A stretch of DNA of 32,405 bases from Peptoniphilus_E sp964345555 (GTDB taxonomy: Bacteria; Bacillota; Clostridia; Tissierellales; Peptoniphilaceae): the NCBI GenBank assembly GCA_964345555.1, contig CAYFRD010000020.1, forward strand, positions 1 to 32,405, in the 5' to 3' direction. This document shows, one piece after another, positions 30,265 to 32,405 of the stretch (positions are counted from its first letter, which is position 1; every line of letters begins with the position of its first letter). The notes under the pieces are model-generated. The model did not search any database. It was not told where the DNA came from and was given only the letters and a program-made list of their open reading frames with translations. Made by a program: the position numbers and the translations under genes.

Positions 30265-32346
30265 ATGGCTCGTGAAATACCATTAGAGAAAGTTAGAAAC
30301 ATAGGTATTATGGCCCATATAGATGCCGGTAAAACCACCACTACTGAGCGTATATTGTACTACACAGGAAAAATTCACAAAATCGGTGAAACTCACGAAG
30401 GTGCAGCTCAAATGGACTGGATGGCTCAAGAGCAGGAAAGAGGTATAACAATCACCTCTGCTGCTACTACAGCATACTGGAAGGGCTACAGATTTAATAT
30501 TATAGATACTCCGGGACACGTTGACTTTACAGTGGAAGTTGAAAGATCTCTTAGAGTTCTTGACGGCGCTGTTGCATTATTCGATGCAAAAAGCGGTGTT
30601 GAACCTCAATCTGAAACTGTTTGGAGACAAGCGGACAAGTACGGAGTTCCCAGAATAGCACATATAAATAAAATGGACGTCACAGGAGCTGATTTTTTCA
30701 GATCGGTTGAAACCATAGACAAAAAACTTCAAGGAAATCCCGTTCCTATTCAAGTTCCCATGGGAGCAGAAGAAAACTTCGTAGGAATGATAGACCTTGT
30801 AGAAATGGTTGCCGAAGTTTATAAAAACAAAGAAGGTACCGAAATAGAAATCGGCGAAATACCTGAAGAATATCTTGAAATCGCTCAAAGAGAAAGAGAA
30901 GCAATGATTGAAAAGGTAGCTGAATTTGATGAAGATTTGATGATGGCTTATCTTGAAGGAGAAGAAATCAAAGATGAAGACATCAAAAGAGCTATCAGAA
31001 AGGGAACACTTGCAGTAAAGATGACACCAGTCACTTGCGGTTCTTCCTACAAGAACAAGGGAGTTCAACTACTTCTGGATGCGATTGTAGACTATCTGCC
31101 ATCGCCAGTGGACATTCCTGCAATCAAAGGGATTAAAATGGGAGATGAAACAGTAGAAGTTGACAGACATTCCTCAGATGACGAACCGCTTTCGGCATTG
31201 GCATTTAAAATAGTAACAGATCCGTTTGTAGGTAAACTGGCTTACTTCAGAGTTTACTCGGGAACATTGAAATCAGGTTCTTACGTATTGAATTCAACAA
31301 AGAACAAGAGAGAGAGAATCGGTCGTATTCTATTGATGCATGCCAATAAGCGTCAAGAAATTGAAGAAGTTTATGCAGGAGAAATCGCTGCAGCTGTAGG
31401 TCTTAAAGATACAACAACAGGAGATACACTATGCGATGAAAAAGATCCGGTAATTCTTGAAAAAATGGAATTCCCTGAACCTGTAATCTCCGTTGCAATA
31501 GAACCTAAGACCAAAGCATCTCAAGATAAAATAGCAATTGCACTTCAAAAACTTGCTGAAGAAGATCCTACTTTCAGAACTTATACAGATGAAGAAACAG
31601 GACAAACCATCATAGCAGGAATGGGAGAATTGCATCTTGATATAATCGTTGACAGAATGCTAAGAGAATTCAAAGTAGAAGCAAACATAGGTAATCCACA
31701 AGTATCTTACAGAGAATCAATCACCAAGCCCGCGGAAGGCGAAGGTAAGTATGTACGTCAATCAGGTGGTCGTGGACAATACGGTCACGCCAAGATAAAA
31801 GTTGAACCTCTTAAACCTGGCGAAGGCTTCGTATTTGAAAATGCCATCGTAGGAGGAGCAATCCCCAAAGAGTTTATCGGACCTACACAACAAGGTATTG
31901 AAGAAGCTATGCACTCAGGTGTACTTGGCGGATACGAAGTACTGGATGTAAAGGTAACACTTTATGACGGATCGTTCCATGATGTCGACTCTTCGGAAAT
32001 GGCATTTAAGATCGCCGGTTCAATGGCACTTAGAGATGCTTTTTCTAAAGCGGATCCCGTACTTCTTGAACCCACAATGAAAGTTGAAATCACCACTCCG
32101 GAAGAATACATGGGAGATGTAATCGGAGATATAAACTCAAGAAGAGGAAGAATGGAAGGCATGGAATTAGTAGGAAATGCCCAAATAGTAACATGTTATG
32201 TACCCCTTGCGGAAATGTTCGAATATGCAACATCACTTCGTTCAAATACCCAAGGTAGAGCAACATATTCAATGCAATTTGATCACTATGAACAAGTACC
32301 GAATTCAATAAGAGATGAAGTGCTTGAAGGAAAAAATAAAAACTAA
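30265..32346 (+). CDS. fusA: Elongation factor G
   Basis: A 693-residue GTPase that drives translocation on the ribosome. The G domain has AHIDAGKT at 17-24, GITITSAATT in switch I, DTPGHVDFT (G3) and NKMD (G4). The later domains show the usual blocks, including GMGELHLDI, SYRESI, GGRGQYGHAKI and the domain IV/V segment with SSEMAFKIAGSMALRDA. Length is normal and all motifs are intact. AGGAGG lies before the ATG, 15 bases after rpsG. Confidence 0.98.
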   Translation: MAREIPLEKVRNIGIMAHIDAGKTTTTERILYYTGKIHKIGETHEGAAQMDWMAQEQERGITITSAATTAYWKGYRFNIIDTPGHVDFTVEVERSLRVLDGAVALFDAKSGVEPQSETVWRQADKYGVPRIAHINKMDVTGADFFRSVETIDKKLQGNPVPIQVPMGAEENFVGMIDLVEMVAEVYKNKEGTEIEIGEIPEEYLEIAQREREAMIEKVAEFDEDLMMAYLEGEEIKDEDIKRAIRKGTLAVKMTPVTCGSSYKNKGVQLLLDAIVDYLPSPVDIPAIKGIKMGDETVEVDRHSSDDEPLSALAFKIVTDPFVGKLAYFRVYSGTLKSGSYVLNSTKNKRERIGRILLMHANKRQEIEEVYAGEIAAAVGLKDTTTGDTLCDEKDPVILEKMEFPEPVISVAIEPKTKASQDKIAIALQKLAEEDPTFRTYTDEETGQTIIAGMGELHLDIIVDRMLREFKVEANIGNPQVSYRESITKPAEGEGKYVRQSGGRGQYGHAKIKVEPLKPGEGFVFENAIVGGAIPKEFIGPTQQGIEEAMHSGVLGGYEVLDVKVTLYDGSFHDVDSSEMAFKIAGSMALRDAFSKADPVLLEPTMKVEITTPEEYMGDVIGDINSRRGRMEGMELVGNAQIVTCYVPLAEMFEYATSLRSNTQGRATYSMQFDHYEQVPNSIRDEVLEGKNKN

Positions 32347-32363
32347 TTCTTAGGAGGATTATA

Positions 32364-32405
32364 ATGGCAAAAGCTAAATTTGAAAGAACCAAACCCCACG
32401 TAAAC
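32364..32405 (+). CDS. tuf: Elongation factor Tu, start only
   Basis: Fourteen codons, MAKAKFERTKPHVN, the N-terminus of EF-Tu, cut by the window end. TAGGAGG lies before the ATG and fusA ends 17 bases upstream, as expected for the str operon. Confidence 0.95.
   Translation, partial: MAKAKFERTKPHVN

Noticed and set aside
30577..31068. 163-residue minus-strand frame within fusA
   Set aside because: Rich in F, S, C and Y as expected from the reverse strand of a biased gene; fusA is certain there.
1..32405. CRISPR array, tRNA, rRNA, insertion sequence or prophage
   Set aside because: No regular repeat-spacer pattern, no cloverleaf, and no transposase, integrase or phage structural protein was seen.

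Overview
The window looks like a chromosomal segment of a low-GC, AT-rich anaerobic Bacillota, with a clostridial or Tissierellia/Peptoniphilaceae flavour. The reasons are: AGA-dominated arginine use, strong AGGAGG ribosome sites, a prp gene beside an L27 with a Firmicutes N-terminal extension, an AddAB-type nuclease, an acetate/butyrate-type CoA-transferase and a TAXI-TRAP transporter. The genus is inference only. A run of ten N's at 17962-17971 is an assembly gap, so the parts left and right of it may not be exactly adjacent.

Layout. (1) 1-1770: an AT-rich accessory end with a decayed, frameshifted secreted-protein gene (weakly YrpD-like) that reads in frame into an intact secreted protein with stalk-like repeats. 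(2) 1785-5970: lipid II flippase murJ (minus), divergent from a half-size ABC exporter (plus), then convergent with a membrane protein carrying two MltG/YceG-type repeats but no catalytic domain. (3) 6109-15168: an apparent operon of an RluA-family pseudouridine synthase, addB, addA and a copper P-type ATPase. (4) 15253-17851: a single-gene CoA-transferase unit and a convergent family-4 glycosyltransferase. (5) 17972-19458: a gap-truncated ECF sigma factor with its DUF4179-type membrane anti-sigma partner. (6) 19553-22673: a TAXI-TRAP uptake system with its own promoter and a perfect palindrome just after it, followed by a convergent Cys-rich DUF1847 protein. (7) 23446-28887: L21 leader, rplU-prp-rpmA, then obgE-yhbY-nadD-yqeK-LCP-rsfS-ridA, a growth, ribosome-assembly and NAD block. 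(8) 28923-end: the str operon (YbxF-like L7Ae protein, rpsL, rpsG, fusA, start of tuf) with its own promoter and a leader hairpin.

The right half is a ribosome and translation block. Prp most likely trims the L27 N-terminus, ObgE, YhbY and RsfS act on ribosome assembly or silencing, and the str operon supplies S12, S7, EF-G and EF-Tu. The left half mixes envelope functions (MurJ, glycosyltransferase, ABC exporter), DNA-break repair (AddAB), copper export and anaerobic carbon metabolism. I found no CRISPR array, tRNA, rRNA, transposase or prophage gene. The least explained items are the TAXI-TRAP palindrome, the double-repeat MltG-like protein, the AddB without its usual Walker A and Fe-S cysteines, the dyad before the pseudouridine synthase gene, and the hairpin in the str leader.
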